Positions 34,331 to 43,206 of a stretch of 64,000 bases of DNA are shown here, piece after piece. Positions within the stretch are counted from its first letter, which is position 1, and each line of letters starts with the position of its first letter. Both the position numbers and the translations under genes were made by a program. The notes under the pieces are model-generated. The model was given only the letters and a program-made list of their open reading frames with translations. It was not told the DNA's origin and did not search any database. Source of the stretch: Kiritimatiellaceae bacterium (GTDB lineage: Bacteria; Verrucomicrobiota; Kiritimatiellia; Kiritimatiellales; Tichowtungiaceae); the NCBI GenBank assembly GCA_013141415.1, contig JABFQY010000005.1, forward strand, positions 124,001 to 188,000, written 5' to 3'.

Positions 34331-34686
34331 GGCGCGAGTGAGCAGTTAAAGTACGTTTCCAGACCGAGGCGGATATCATGCATTTCACGGTCAATGGTCT
34401 GCAACCGCTCGCTGATATCTCCCGGGATGGCTGTTTTGCAGAGATGTTCCAGTTCGCGGAAGCGGGCGGCCAGTCCGCTCATTCCGCAGGATGCGCAGGA
34501 TCCGGCAATTTTATGGGCAACAGCAGAAGCGGCGGCGGCGTTTCCTTCCTCGATGATTCCGGCAAGGCGCGTTTGTTCCTGACCGGTCAGCTCGAAAAAG
34601 AGCTTCATCAGTCCCGCTGCGAGTTCCTGATTCTGGCAGGCCGCATCCATCAGAACACTCATATCCATGCCGCTGGGTACATTCAT
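34327..34686 (-). CDS. HPt phosphotransfer protein
   Basis: A 119-residue four-helix histidine phosphotransfer domain. The phospho-acceptor His is in AVAHKIAGSCASCGM (about residue 58), the usual HxxxGS pattern. It is upstream of and coupled to the response regulator, so it probably passes phosphate between a hybrid kinase elsewhere and the regulator. The gene starts at 34686 and is divergent from the drug/metabolite-family gene. Confidence 0.82.
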   Translation of the reverse strand: MNVPSGMDMSVLMDAACQNQELAAGLMKLFFELTGQEQTRLAGIIEEGNAAAASAVAHKIAGSCASCGMSGLAARFRELEHLCKTAIPGDISERLQTIDREMHDIRLGLETYFNCSLAP

Positions 34687-34838
34687 CAGTTGCGGACTAT
34701 AAGGTCTTACTGCCGGAGTGCAACGGGAAAGAAATGGAAATTTAGTGAAAGGAGCAGATTGTCCGGTTTCGTCTTGTGCGCCGGATTGGAATCCGTACGA
34801 TGTCCGGCTTCTGTTTTTAAATGCATTACGGACCTTTT

Positions 34839-35738
34839 ATGTGGATATACCTCGGACTGATTTCATCTGTACTTCTGGGCCTTTACGACGTTTGCAAAAA
34901 GCACGCACTGAATCATAACGCCGTATTGCCGGTGCTGTTTCTTTCCACGGTTGCCGGGTTTCTTCCGATGCCATTTTTTCTGACGGCTTCACGTCTCGCC
35001 CCGGAGATGATGCAGCAGATTCACTGTTATGTTCCGGTCGCCACGCTTTTCGAACATCTGCACATTCTGCTTAAAGCAGGAATTGTTTCCACTTCGTGGG
35101 TACTTGCTTACTTTGCCATGAAGCACCTGCCGATCTCGCTCTTTTCGCCGATCCGCGCCTCCGGTCCGGCCTGGACGCTGCTGGGTGCGGTTTTGCTGTT
35201 TCATGAACGGCCGCTGCCGATGCAATGGGCCGGTATTGCGGTGATTTTCTGCTCCTACTACGCCTTTTCGCTGATCGGCCGGAAAGAAGGCGTGGTGTTT
35301 CACCGCAGCAAATGGATTCTTTATATCTTCCTCGCCACCCTCATCGGCAGTGTCAGCACGTTATACGATAAATACCTGATTCAACAGCTCGGTTACACGC
35401 CGATGCTCGTCCAGTTCTGGTTTGCTTTTTACAATGTCATGCTGATCGGCCTTTTCACCGCCATATTTTGGTGGCCGCGCCGCATGGAGTACACGTCGTT
35501 TGAGTGGCGATGGAGCATTATGCTCATCGGACTGCTGCTGATTTCTGCCGACTTCGTCTATTTTAACGCCGTCAAAAACCCCGACGCACTGATCGTCATC
35601 CTTTCTCTATTGCGGCGCAGCAGCGTGGTGATTTCCTTTGCGATCGGCGCGTTTTTGTTTGGTGATGTCAACCGGCGTGGCAAAGCCTGGGCGCTGGCTG
35701 GCGTCCTCGCCGGGGTAATTCTGATCGTTTTGGCGTAA
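34839..35738 (+). CDS. EamA/DMT-family membrane protein
   Basis: A membrane protein of about 300 residues with some ten hydrophobic segments, in the drug/metabolite transporter superfamily (EamA). The C-terminal pattern YFNAVKNPDALIVILSLLRRSSVVISF is typical. The transported compound is unknown. Its place at the edge of the polysaccharide region, transcribed toward the GT-C gene, suggests a role in lipid-linked sugar or precursor export (as ArnEF-type small proteins do), which is inference. The frame is open from an ATG at 34821; I use 34839 because the hydrophobic N-terminus begins there. Confidence 0.72.
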   Translation: MWIYLGLISSVLLGLYDVCKKHALNHNAVLPVLFLSTVAGFLPMPFFLTASRLAPEMMQQIHCYVPVATLFEHLHILLKAGIVSTSWVLAYFAMKHLPISLFSPIRASGPAWTLLGAVLLFHERPLPMQWAGIAVIFCSYYAFSLIGRKEGVVFHRSKWILYIFLATLIGSVSTLYDKYLIQQLGYTPMLVQFWFAFYNVMLIGLFTAIFWWPRRMEYTSFEWRWSIMLIGLLLISADFVYFNAVKNPDALIVILSLLRRSSVVISFAIGAFLFGDVNRRGKAWALAGVLAGVILIVLA

Positions 35739-35804
35739 ATTTTTCAACGGTTTGGAAAAAAAGATTCGGAAAACGAGTTGCGGCAGGGCAATATCGTTTT
35801 CAAT

Positions 35805-37430
35805 ATGAAACGAGCCACATGGGTTTCCATCACCGTTCTCGCGGTCGGGCTGAGCATCCTGCTAAGCACGGCCAATCTTTTTCTGGGCAGTCTGAATCAG
35901 GATGAAGGCTGGTACCTTTATGCCGCGAAGCAGATTACTCAGGGGCATGTTCTCTACCGTGACTTTATGTTCACGCAAGGGTCTGCTCTCCCTTATATCT
36001 ACGGCGTTCTTTTCCCCATCATTGAAAAATTCGGCGTTGCGGGCGGGCGATTGATTACTGCGCTGTTCGGTCTGGCCGCCGCCGGCTGTGCGGCGTGGCT
36101 GGCTGCACGCTCGGTTTCTCCTAAACACCGGAAGGCCGCCGCGCTGTGCGCCTTCATTCTGACCGGTGTGAATGTTTATCAGAGTTACTTTACGGTGATT
36201 GTGAAAACCTATGCACTCTGCGCCTTCTTTCTGACAGCCGGATTCGTTGCGCTCAGCTACACAAACGGCCGCCGCGGAGCAAGTGCGGCATTCTGGGGCG
36301 GATCCCTGCTGGCACTGGCGGCCTGCACACGTCTTTCCGCAGGAATTGCTCTGCCGCTGGCGGGGCTTTGGCTGATCTGGAACCGTAAGAAAGTTTTTCC
36401 GCTGTCATGGATCGCATTCGGAATCGGCGGCGGCCTGAGCCTGCTGCTCGGAATCGGAATGTTTTTCCTGCTGGCTCCGGAGAACACCGAATTTGCACTG
36501 TTCGGCTATCATGCGGGTCGTTCGCCCGGAAGTTTGATGCAACTGCTCGCTCTGAAAGCCGGATTTATCTCCCGGTTCGTGCAGGCCTATTTTGTTTTTT
36601 CAGCAGGATTCCTGCTGATCTTCGCGCTGAAGAGACTTCACTGGCCGATTCGTGAACGCGGGTTTGAAGAAATGATGCTGGATAGCCGTCCGAAACTGAT
36701 CGAACTTCTGCGCGAAGCCAACGCTCCGCGTTCGCCGTTTGAGCGAAGCTTTATCTCTCTGCTCTGGTTCTCCGGCGTATTGGTAACACTGGTTCATCTT
36801 ATGGCACCGTTTCCGTATGACGACTATCAGGTAATCATCTATCCATTATTAGCAGTCGCGCTGGCGGTGACGCTGGTTCCGCACTGTCCGGAACGGCAGC
36901 AGCTTCGGGCGGTTTTTGCTGTTCTGCTGATCTGTACCGCCGCTTCGTTTTCTTCGCCGCTGAATCAGGAGTGGATGATTCGCGGACGTGACCGCATCTG
37001 GTGGAAGTTTAAAGAAACGCCCGATCTCTCTGCCTTGCGGAAAGTCGGCGCGGAGTTGCGCGAAAAGCTGGGGCCGGACGGCCTCCTGCTGACACAGGAC
37101 ACCTATCTCGCGATTGAAGCGAACGCCCGCGTGCCGCACGGCATGGAAATGGGTCCGTTTTCCTATTTTCCCGACATGCCGCGCAGGCAGGCCGAAAAGC
37201 TGAATCTGCTCAATAAAGAAATGTTGATGGATATTCTTGCCGGGGCCCGTGCGCCGGTCGCGGCTTTCAGCGGTTATGGGCTGACGATCCGCTCGCCGGA
37301 GATCAAAGAACTTTCTTTCAGCGAATGGAGCGAACTGCGAACCGGCCTGGAAGCGGGCTATAAAAAAACCAGTGAGATCCTGAATTTCGGGCAAGCCCAC
37401 ACGGTCTTGGATATTTTTGAGCGCAAATGA
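35805..37430 (+). CDS. GT-C type (GT39-like) membrane glycosyltransferase
   Basis: A membrane protein of 541 residues with roughly ten to twelve transmembrane segments. The first periplasmic loop has the Asp-Glu pair (LNQDEGWYLYAAKQ), the catalytic motif of lipid-phosphate-sugar-using GT-C enzymes such as ArnT/PMT. The C-terminal 150 residues are soluble. It ends in ATGA overlap with the GT2 gene at 37427, so the two probably act in sequence: GT2 makes the polyprenyl-phosphate sugar, GT-C transfers it outside. The start at 35805 (MKRATW) fits the membrane topology; an ATG at 35778 would add nine residues. Confidence 0.75.
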   Translation: MKRATWVSITVLAVGLSILLSTANLFLGSLNQDEGWYLYAAKQITQGHVLYRDFMFTQGSALPYIYGVLFPIIEKFGVAGGRLITALFGLAAAGCAAWLAARSVSPKHRKAAALCAFILTGVNVYQSYFTVIVKTYALCAFFLTAGFVALSYTNGRRGASAAFWGGSLLALAACTRLSAGIALPLAGLWLIWNRKKVFPLSWIAFGIGGGLSLLLGIGMFFLLAPENTEFALFGYHAGRSPGSLMQLLALKAGFISRFVQAYFVFSAGFLLIFALKRLHWPIRERGFEEMMLDSRPKLIELLREANAPRSPFERSFISLLWFSGVLVTLVHLMAPFPYDDYQVIIYPLLAVALAVTLVPHCPERQQLRAVFAVLLICTAASFSSPLNQEWMIRGRDRIWWKFKETPDLSALRKVGAELREKLGPDGLLLTQDTYLAIEANARVPHGMEMGPFSYFPDMPRRQAEKLNLLNKEMLMDILAGARAPVAAFSGYGLTIRSPEIKELSFSEWSELRTGLEAGYKKTSEILNFGQAHTVLDIFERK

Positions 37431-38194
37431 AGCTCTCCATCGTCATTCCGGCACATAATGAGGAGAAGCGGCTGCCGCCGATGCTGGAGGCTTATGCCAG
37501 CTACTTTTCTGAAAAGTATGGCAATGAAGCCGAGTTGATCGTGGTACCAAATTTCTGCAACGACCGCACCGCCGACGTGGCGCGGACTATCGGTTTGCGT
37601 TATCCGCAAGTGCGGGTGATTGAAGAAGCGAATCGTGTCGGTAAGGGTGGAGCGGTTCTGCTTGGCGCCAAATGTGCCGAAGGCGATCTGGTTGGATTTG
37701 TTGATGCCGACGGCGCAACTTCGCCCGAAGCATTTGACGATCTGGTACAGAAGATCAGTCTGGACGGCTGTATTATCGCTTCCCGCTGGATGAAGGGCTC
37801 GGATATGAGTCCGAAACAGCCGCTTTCGCGCCGCATTGCTTCGCGCGGTTTTAATCTGATGGTGAGGATTCTGTTCGGCTTGAAGCTGACGGATACCCAG
37901 TGCGGAGCCAAACTGTTCCGGCGCGAAGTGATTCTGCCGGTACTGCGTAATCTAGGAGTGACGAACTGGGCCTTTGACGTAGATATGCTGTTTCAGACGA
38001 AACGGCTCGGTGCATCAATCCGCGAGATTCCAACGGTCTGGCACGATGTGGCCGGTTCGAAGGTCGAGGTTGGACGGGCGTCGCTGAATATGACCGTAGC
38101 GCTGGTGCGGCTGCGGATGTTCTATTCACCGCTCCGCTTTATGATCCCGGTTCTTGGACGGCTGGTCGAACGGTTGTTGCGGTATTCCGGGTGA
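37427..38194 (+). CDS. GT2 glycosyltransferase, polyprenyl-phosphate sugar synthase type
   Basis: A 255-residue GT-A fold enzyme. Nucleotide-sugar site SIVIPAHNEEKRLP, DxD segment FVDADGATSP and a C-terminal amphipathic stretch are present. The NRVGKGGAVLLGAKCAEGD motif, with DTQCGAKLFRR, is that of dolichyl-phosphate beta-glucosyltransferase-like enzymes (ALG5 type). It should transfer a sugar from a nucleotide to undecaprenyl phosphate at the inner membrane. Its start overlaps the GT-C stop. The terminator beyond belongs to the opposite RNA-binding gene. Confidence 0.85.
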   Translation: MKLSIVIPAHNEEKRLPPMLEAYASYFSEKYGNEAELIVVPNFCNDRTADVARTIGLRYPQVRVIEEANRVGKGGAVLLGAKCAEGDLVGFVDADGATSPEAFDDLVQKISLDGCIIASRWMKGSDMSPKQPLSRRIASRGFNLMVRILFGLKLTDTQCGAKLFRREVILPVLRNLGVTNWAFDVDMLFQTKRLGASIREIPTVWHDVAGSKVEVGRASLNMTVALVRLRMFYSPLRFMIPVLGRLVERLLRYSG

Positions 38195-38227
38195 CAAAAA
38201 AACGGCGCACTCGAAAGTGCGCCGTCT
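38195..38227 (-). terminator. Intrinsic terminator of the RRM protein gene
   Basis: ACGGCGCAC (38202-38210) pairs with GTGCGCCGT (38217-38225). On the minus strand the stem is followed by a T-run, so it ends the RNA-binding protein transcript; for the plus strand the downstream bases are not T-rich. Confidence 0.85.
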
Positions 38228-38246
38228 TCACGATGTGAATCGCTGA

Positions 38247-38597
38247 CTACCAGCGTGATTCACGGCGTTCGCCGCCACGGTCGCCGCCACGGTCACCACC
38301 GCGTCCGCCACCGAAACCGCCGCCACCACCACCGCTGCTACGACGTTCGCCAGCCGGTTTGGGCTGGGATTCGTTAACGCGGATTGCGCGCTGCATGAAG
38401 TCTGAACCGTTCAGAGCTTCAATTGCAGCAGCACCTTCGCTCTGGTCCGGCATTTCGACAAAGCCAAAGCCTTTGGAGCGTCCCGACATACGGTCGAGAA
38501 TAACACGGGCTGACGTGACCTTGCCGTGCTGCTCAAAGAGTTCCTGCAGGTCAGGGTCTGTTGCCGAATACGGCAGATTTCCTACGTAGATGTCCAT
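38247..38597 (-). CDS. RRM RNA-binding protein with glycine-rich tail
   Basis: A 116-residue single-RRM protein. RNP2 is IYVGNLPY (3-10) and RNP1 is KGFGFVEM (about 46-53), followed by a Gly/Arg-rich tail with GGDRGGDRGGERR repeats. Such small RRM proteins bind single-stranded RNA, often under cold or stress, and are frequent in cyanobacteria and PVC bacteria. The start at 38597 (MDIYVGNLPY) has a GAGGAAAG site; the longer frame to 38681 has none. About 230 bases separate it from the divergent flippase gene, and its leader may hold a long untranslated region. Confidence 0.9.
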   Translation of the reverse strand: MDIYVGNLPYSATDPDLQELFEQHGKVTSARVILDRMSGRSKGFGFVEMPDQSEGAAAIEALNGSDFMQRAIRVNESQPKPAGERRSSGGGGGGFGGGRGGDRGGDRGGERRESRW

Positions 38598-38828
38598 CTG
38601 TTCTTTCCTCTCATGTGCCATACTCAACTCTATTTTCAACCAATTCGTGACCCATGGCACAGGGCTTCTGAACCGATGCAACGTCCCTTTGGACGAACGC
38701 GATCAGGAAGATGACATATCACCCTCAAAAAAGAAACTCTTATTTTTCAGTGCTTTGGAGGCCGAAAAGTTAAACTTTTGACTGCCGCTAGGCTGTCGTT
38801 GCGGTTATGTTTACGCGACTTAAACGCT

Positions 38829-40103
38829 ATGACGAAATTCCGGCACAGACTGAATACGCTTTTTGCGAACGAACTGCTGAAGCATACGGCGATCCTATTT
38901 GCTGGGATGATGGTGGTGCACGTCTGCAATCTGGTTTATCAAATGGCGGTCAGTCGAGTCTTGCCGAAAGAGGAATACGCGTTGCTGGCGGCTTTTCTCG
39001 GTGTGCTGGCCATCATCAGCTATCCGCTTGCCACGCTGACGACCGGACTCAGTCACTATAGCAGTCTACTCCGGCAGGAGGGTCGTGCCGGAGATGTGAA
39101 GCGACTGGTTCGCAAATGGCTTTTGCTGACCGGTGTTCCAGCCCTGTTGCTGGGCGCGGCGGTTATTGTATTTAACGGGCCGGTGGCAGGTTTTATGAAT
39201 TTGGATCGTTTTGCGCCGGTTATCATTGCCGGCGCGGTTCTGCCGGCTATGTTTTGTCTTCCGGTGCTGACCGGTGCGGCACAAGGCCTGCAGCTTTTTG
39301 GATGGAGTTCGTTTTCTGGAATTTCAGGTTCGGTGCTTCGTCTGTTGCTTGGTGCCGGGCTGGTCTGGTTCTGGCATCCGGCCTGCGGCTGGGCGATGCT
39401 GGGACACGGTACAGGCGTTTATTTTTCAATGGCGGTGCTGGCGGCCGGACTGGTTATGGTTCTGCGCGGCGGGGAGGAAACCACGAAGCCTCTGCCAAGC
39501 ATGCGCTTCTATCTATTGCGAAGTATTTTTGTTCAGACGGCTTTCGCCGTGCTGATGAATGCTGACGTGGTGCTGGTGAACCATTACCTGCCGGAGAATA
39601 CAGAATTTGCTTATGCCGCCACGCTGGGACGGATTGTGGCCTTTTTGCCGATGGCTGTGGCCATGGCGATGTTCCCTAAGGTCGCTTCGGCGGGTGGCGC
39701 GACGGCGGAACACCGGAGAATTTTTCTTCACTCGTTCGGTTACACAGCCCTGTTTGTCGCCGTAGCGGCCATTGGTTGCTTTATTCTGCCGCAACTGCTT
39801 CTGCACATCCTGTTTGGTATCCGGAACGCTCCGGACTCCATGGTGAATCTGGTTCGGCTGATGGCCGCAGCAATGTCGGCTTCCGCACTTTTGAATGTAG
39901 TTGTGCAGTTTTTGCTGGCGCAACGGCGCTTCAAAGAAACTCTTGCGGTTGTAGCGGCCTGTTTTCTCTACTTATTGTCCGTCCATTTTTTACACGGTAC
40001 GGCTCGGCAGATTGCCATAGCTTCCGGCGTGTTCAACGCAATCGCACTGCTTGCCGGACTCTATGCGGTGCTTCGACTTAAGCCGGAAAGGCTGAGCTTA
40101 TGA
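38829..40103 (+). CDS. Oligosaccharide flippase family membrane protein
   Basis: A 424-residue protein with about 12 to 14 transmembrane segments, related to the MOP/Wzx polysaccharide export group. The N-terminal half includes VSRVLPKEEYALLAAFLG, a typical Wzx-like segment. It probably flips lipid-linked sugars across the inner membrane. It overlaps the next gene (ATGA at 40100), so it is coupled to the YfhO-like protein. The start at 38829 (MTKFRHRLN) is taken from where the hydrophobic part begins; an ATG at 38778 is also open. Confidence 0.78.
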   Translation: MTKFRHRLNTLFANELLKHTAILFAGMMVVHVCNLVYQMAVSRVLPKEEYALLAAFLGVLAIISYPLATLTTGLSHYSSLLRQEGRAGDVKRLVRKWLLLTGVPALLLGAAVIVFNGPVAGFMNLDRFAPVIIAGAVLPAMFCLPVLTGAAQGLQLFGWSSFSGISGSVLRLLLGAGLVWFWHPACGWAMLGHGTGVYFSMAVLAAGLVMVLRGGEETTKPLPSMRFYLLRSIFVQTAFAVLMNADVVLVNHYLPENTEFAYAATLGRIVAFLPMAVAMAMFPKVASAGGATAEHRRIFLHSFGYTALFVAVAAIGCFILPQLLLHILFGIRNAPDSMVNLVRLMAAAMSASALLNVVVQFLLAQRRFKETLAVVAACFLYLLSVHFLHGTARQIAIASGVFNAIALLAGLYAVLRLKPERLSL

Positions 40104-42469
40104 AAAAACTGTTTTTTTTAATGGTTCTTCTTTTGATCGCCACGCTGACTTTTATTCCGGTGCTGACCGGCGGCACACTGATGACCTCTGATGACAACAT
40201 CGGGCATGTTGCCGGATATAAAAGCCTGCTTCCGGCAGGGTTTTTATCGGACACATGGGTGGACTCTCCGTTGGTCGGAATGCCGGCAACGGCTTCGCCG
40301 CTGAACTGGTCCAATTTCTGGCTGTCGGTTCTTTCATCGCGCGGATTCACCAACAGCTTCCACCTGCTTTCTCTGCTGGCGGGATCGTTGGCTTTGGGGG
40401 CATTCCTGTTTCGCAAAGGGTTGTCGTTGGCAGCCGTACTGCTTGGTGTGCTGGCCGCCTTCTGGCTCGGAAGCAACCTGACGCTGGTTTATGCCGGGCA
40501 CATCCGGAAGTTTTCCATCGTATTCCTGTTCTGCGCGAATCTGCTTTGTCTGGATCTGCTATTTGAGAAAAAGCGCTGGGGCTGGGCGGCGATTTCCGGC
40601 TTCTTGCTCGGATTAATGTTTCTTGAACAACAGGATGTCGCTTTGTTTTTTGCGCTTTTCCTTGGAGCGTATGCAATTTTCCTTTGGCTGGAATCCGGCG
40701 AAAAACTGCGCGGCATATTGCGCCTGCTGCCGGTTCCGGTGATTGCTTTGCTGATTGCCGCCAGCGCGCTGAGCAGTTCTTTTAAGCAGAACATTTCCGC
40801 CGCTGCGACATCTTCTGTGACCAGCGGCGAAGAGCAGTGGGAATATTGCACTCAGTGGAGCTTTCCGCCGGATGAGCTGATCGCCTTTGTCGCACCCGGT
40901 TATACTGGCTGGCGTAGCGGCGAACCCGACGGCCCGTACTGGGGCCGCATGGGACGCAGTGCCGGATGGGAGCAAACCCGGCAGGGCTTTATGAATTTCA
41001 AACTTGAAGACACGTATCTTGGTGTTATTCCAGTCGCCTTTGCGCTCTTCGCACTTTTTGCCTGCCGTCAGGATCCGAAACGCCGGACGATCTATTTCTG
41101 GGGCGGGGCCACGCTACTTGCTCTATTGCTTTCTTTTGGAAAATACACGCCGCTCTACCGTCTCTTCTGGCAGCTTCCCGTCATTCACGAAATCCGCAAT
41201 CCGAACAAATTTTTGCAAGTTTTCCAATTGGGACTGGCGATCCTGACGGCATTCGGTGCTGATCTGTTTTTTAAAAAAATAAGCGAAAAGAAATCGTTGG
41301 CCGTTTCGAGATTTTTTTGGAGTCTGGCCGGAGTTTCGGGGCTGTTTGTTCTTCTGGCGATCAGCCGCGGAGGCGACGGAACGGAACTTCTTTCTATCGG
41401 CTGGCCGCAGCAGACGGTTGAAGTGATTGTGCGGAATAAAACCGTAGCACTATGGCTGGCCGCCGGACTGGCTGCCGCGCTGGCATTCGTTGTTTCCATC
41501 TATAAATTCCAGACACTGGAAAAACTTCGTCCATACAAAAAAGCCCTCGCGGCGTTGCTGGTCGCGGCGGTGGTTCTCGATGCCAAGTTGCTGTCCGTGC
41601 ATTACGTTAAAACGCTGCCGGACAGTTATATTGCCGATAACAGCACGGTTTCTTACCTGAAAAAGAATCTGGGCGACCAGCGCGTTGCGATGGTGTCTCA
41701 GGATGGATTCTATAATCTCTGGCTCACTTATCTTTTCCCTTACCACCAGATATCGGCATTTAACTTCACGCAAATGCCGCGCATGGCGGGCGATTACAAA
41801 GCCTTTCTTGAAGCGGTCGGACGCAATCCTCTGCGGATGTGGCAGCTTTCCGGCGTCGGCTTTTTGATGGGGCCGTCCGGCGTAGAAAAACAGTTGCCCG
41901 CCGATCAATGTCAGCCGGTGCTGCGCTACGACGTTCAGGCCGGGAGCGACGGAAACTTTGTTGTTCGTCAGAACGAGAAGGGCGGTCAGACGATTTTCCG
42001 GAGTCTTGCGCCAGCTCCGCGTTATGCGCTGATCGGCGGCTGTGAAAAAATGGACGATAAGGCCGCGCTGGCAAAACTGGGTTCCAATAGCTGGAAACTT
42101 TTTGAAAAAATCATCCTGCCTTTAGAAAGCACTCAGCCGGATCCCGGCGGACACGGCTTCTGCGGAACAGTTGAGGTGCTCGAGCGCCGGGCTGGGCGCG
42201 TTCTTCTCAAGGTGCAGGCCGATTCTCCGGGCTTTCTGCGCGCGGCGAATAAATATGATCCGGACTGGAAAGCGAAGGTGGACGGGGCTCCGGCAGAGAT
42301 GTTGCGCGCCGATTATATTTTTCAGGCGGTGGCCGTACCCGCCGGAGTCCATCAGGTGAAATTAAATTACAGTCCGGAAAATAAGCTTCTCTGGCTTCAG
42401 TTCGCTGGGATGGCCATTTGTGTTGTTGCGGGGGTCGCGCTTCTTTTTAAGCGGAAGCCGGATCGCTGA
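40100..42469 (+). CDS. YfhO-like membrane protein
   Basis: A 789-residue membrane protein of the YfhO family, which in Gram-positives adds sugars to lipoteichoic acid or lipids. It has about a dozen hydrophobic segments over the first 480 residues. An early luminal loop with PNWSNFW-like aromatic residues and MTSDDN (about 29-34) may hold the acidic catalytic site; a soluble C-terminal region of about 270 residues ends in two hydrophobic segments. Overlapping starts and stops couple it to the flippase. A glycosyltransferase on the periplasmic side is the likely role. Confidence 0.75.
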   Translation: MKKLFFLMVLLLIATLTFIPVLTGGTLMTSDDNIGHVAGYKSLLPAGFLSDTWVDSPLVGMPATASPLNWSNFWLSVLSSRGFTNSFHLLSLLAGSLALGAFLFRKGLSLAAVLLGVLAAFWLGSNLTLVYAGHIRKFSIVFLFCANLLCLDLLFEKKRWGWAAISGFLLGLMFLEQQDVALFFALFLGAYAIFLWLESGEKLRGILRLLPVPVIALLIAASALSSSFKQNISAAATSSVTSGEEQWEYCTQWSFPPDELIAFVAPGYTGWRSGEPDGPYWGRMGRSAGWEQTRQGFMNFKLEDTYLGVIPVAFALFALFACRQDPKRRTIYFWGGATLLALLLSFGKYTPLYRLFWQLPVIHEIRNPNKFLQVFQLGLAILTAFGADLFFKKISEKKSLAVSRFFWSLAGVSGLFVLLAISRGGDGTELLSIGWPQQTVEVIVRNKTVALWLAAGLAAALAFVVSIYKFQTLEKLRPYKKALAALLVAAVVLDAKLLSVHYVKTLPDSYIADNSTVSYLKKNLGDQRVAMVSQDGFYNLWLTYLFPYHQISAFNFTQMPRMAGDYKAFLEAVGRNPLRMWQLSGVGFLMGPSGVEKQLPADQCQPVLRYDVQAGSDGNFVVRQNEKGGQTIFRSLAPAPRYALIGGCEKMDDKAALAKLGSNSWKLFEKIILPLESTQPDPGGHGFCGTVEVLERRAGRVLLKVQADSPGFLRAANKYDPDWKAKVDGAPAEMLRADYIFQAVAVPAGVHQVKLNYSPENKLLWLQFAGMAICVVAGVALLFKRKPDR

Positions 42470-42480
42470 CAGGAGGTTGT

Positions 42481-43206
42481 ATGGGATTTTATGACACCTA
42501 TTTAGAGCGGCTTGCGGCGGCTCCGGTTTGGTTTAAGCACGTTCAGCAGAAAGCTCTCGACCGGTTGATGCGGTCGATTGAAAAGTCCTGCGGCGGGCAA
42601 AAAGTGCGCGATGTTTTGGAGATCGGAATTGGTAGCGGAGACTTTAGCCGAGCGGTGCAACAGCGGAACTGGACGTATACTGGGATTGACCGGAATGAAG
42701 CGATGACGAAAAACGCCGGAGCCGGAACCGCATTTTGTGCGGAAGTCCCCCCATTTCCTGCACAATTGGCGCAAAAGAAATTCGATTTGATTTATTCCGC
42801 CTTTGTTCTCGAGCATATGGAAAGCGGCAAGGCGGCCTGCGAATTTGTGAAGGAGTCTGCCGGTCACCTTGCCGACGGCGGCAGTCTGGTGTTGCTGGTT
42901 CCCGACGTGCTGTCCATGCGGATGGAATTTTGGAGTGTGGATTATACCCACGCATTTCCGACGACCGAACGGAACGTAAAACAGATCGCGGCGGACTGCG
43001 GACTGGTCTGTCAGAAAACCATTCGTTATCGAGGCTGGTTTTCTGAAAATCGGCTTGTTCTGGCCGGATTACGCCTGCTGGGCCGACTTTACAGTTACCG
43101 CTTTTTCAAATCGGTTTTCGGTCACGAATGGTTTTTCTACGGTGTTTATCAGCTCCTCAATCAGGAAATCCTGATGTTTATTTTTCGGAAAGACCAACAG
43201 GCATGA
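42481..43206 (+). CDS. Class I SAM-dependent methyltransferase
   Basis: A 241-residue methyltransferase with motif I VLEIGIGSGDFSRAV (about 42-56) and the post-I segment DLIYSAFVLEHMESG. It has an AGGAGG site before the ATG. No N-terminal zinc module is present. Position suggests action on sugar or lipid-linked intermediates of the surface glycan. It overlaps the GT2 at 43203 by ATGA. Confidence 0.78.
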   Translation: MGFYDTYLERLAAAPVWFKHVQQKALDRLMRSIEKSCGGQKVRDVLEIGIGSGDFSRAVQQRNWTYTGIDRNEAMTKNAGAGTAFCAEVPPFPAQLAQKKFDLIYSAFVLEHMESGKAACEFVKESAGHLADGGSLVLLVPDVLSMRMEFWSVDYTHAFPTTERNVKQIAADCGLVCQKTIRYRGWFSENRLVLAGLRLLGRLYSYRFFKSVFGHEWFFYGVYQLLNQEILMFIFRKDQQA

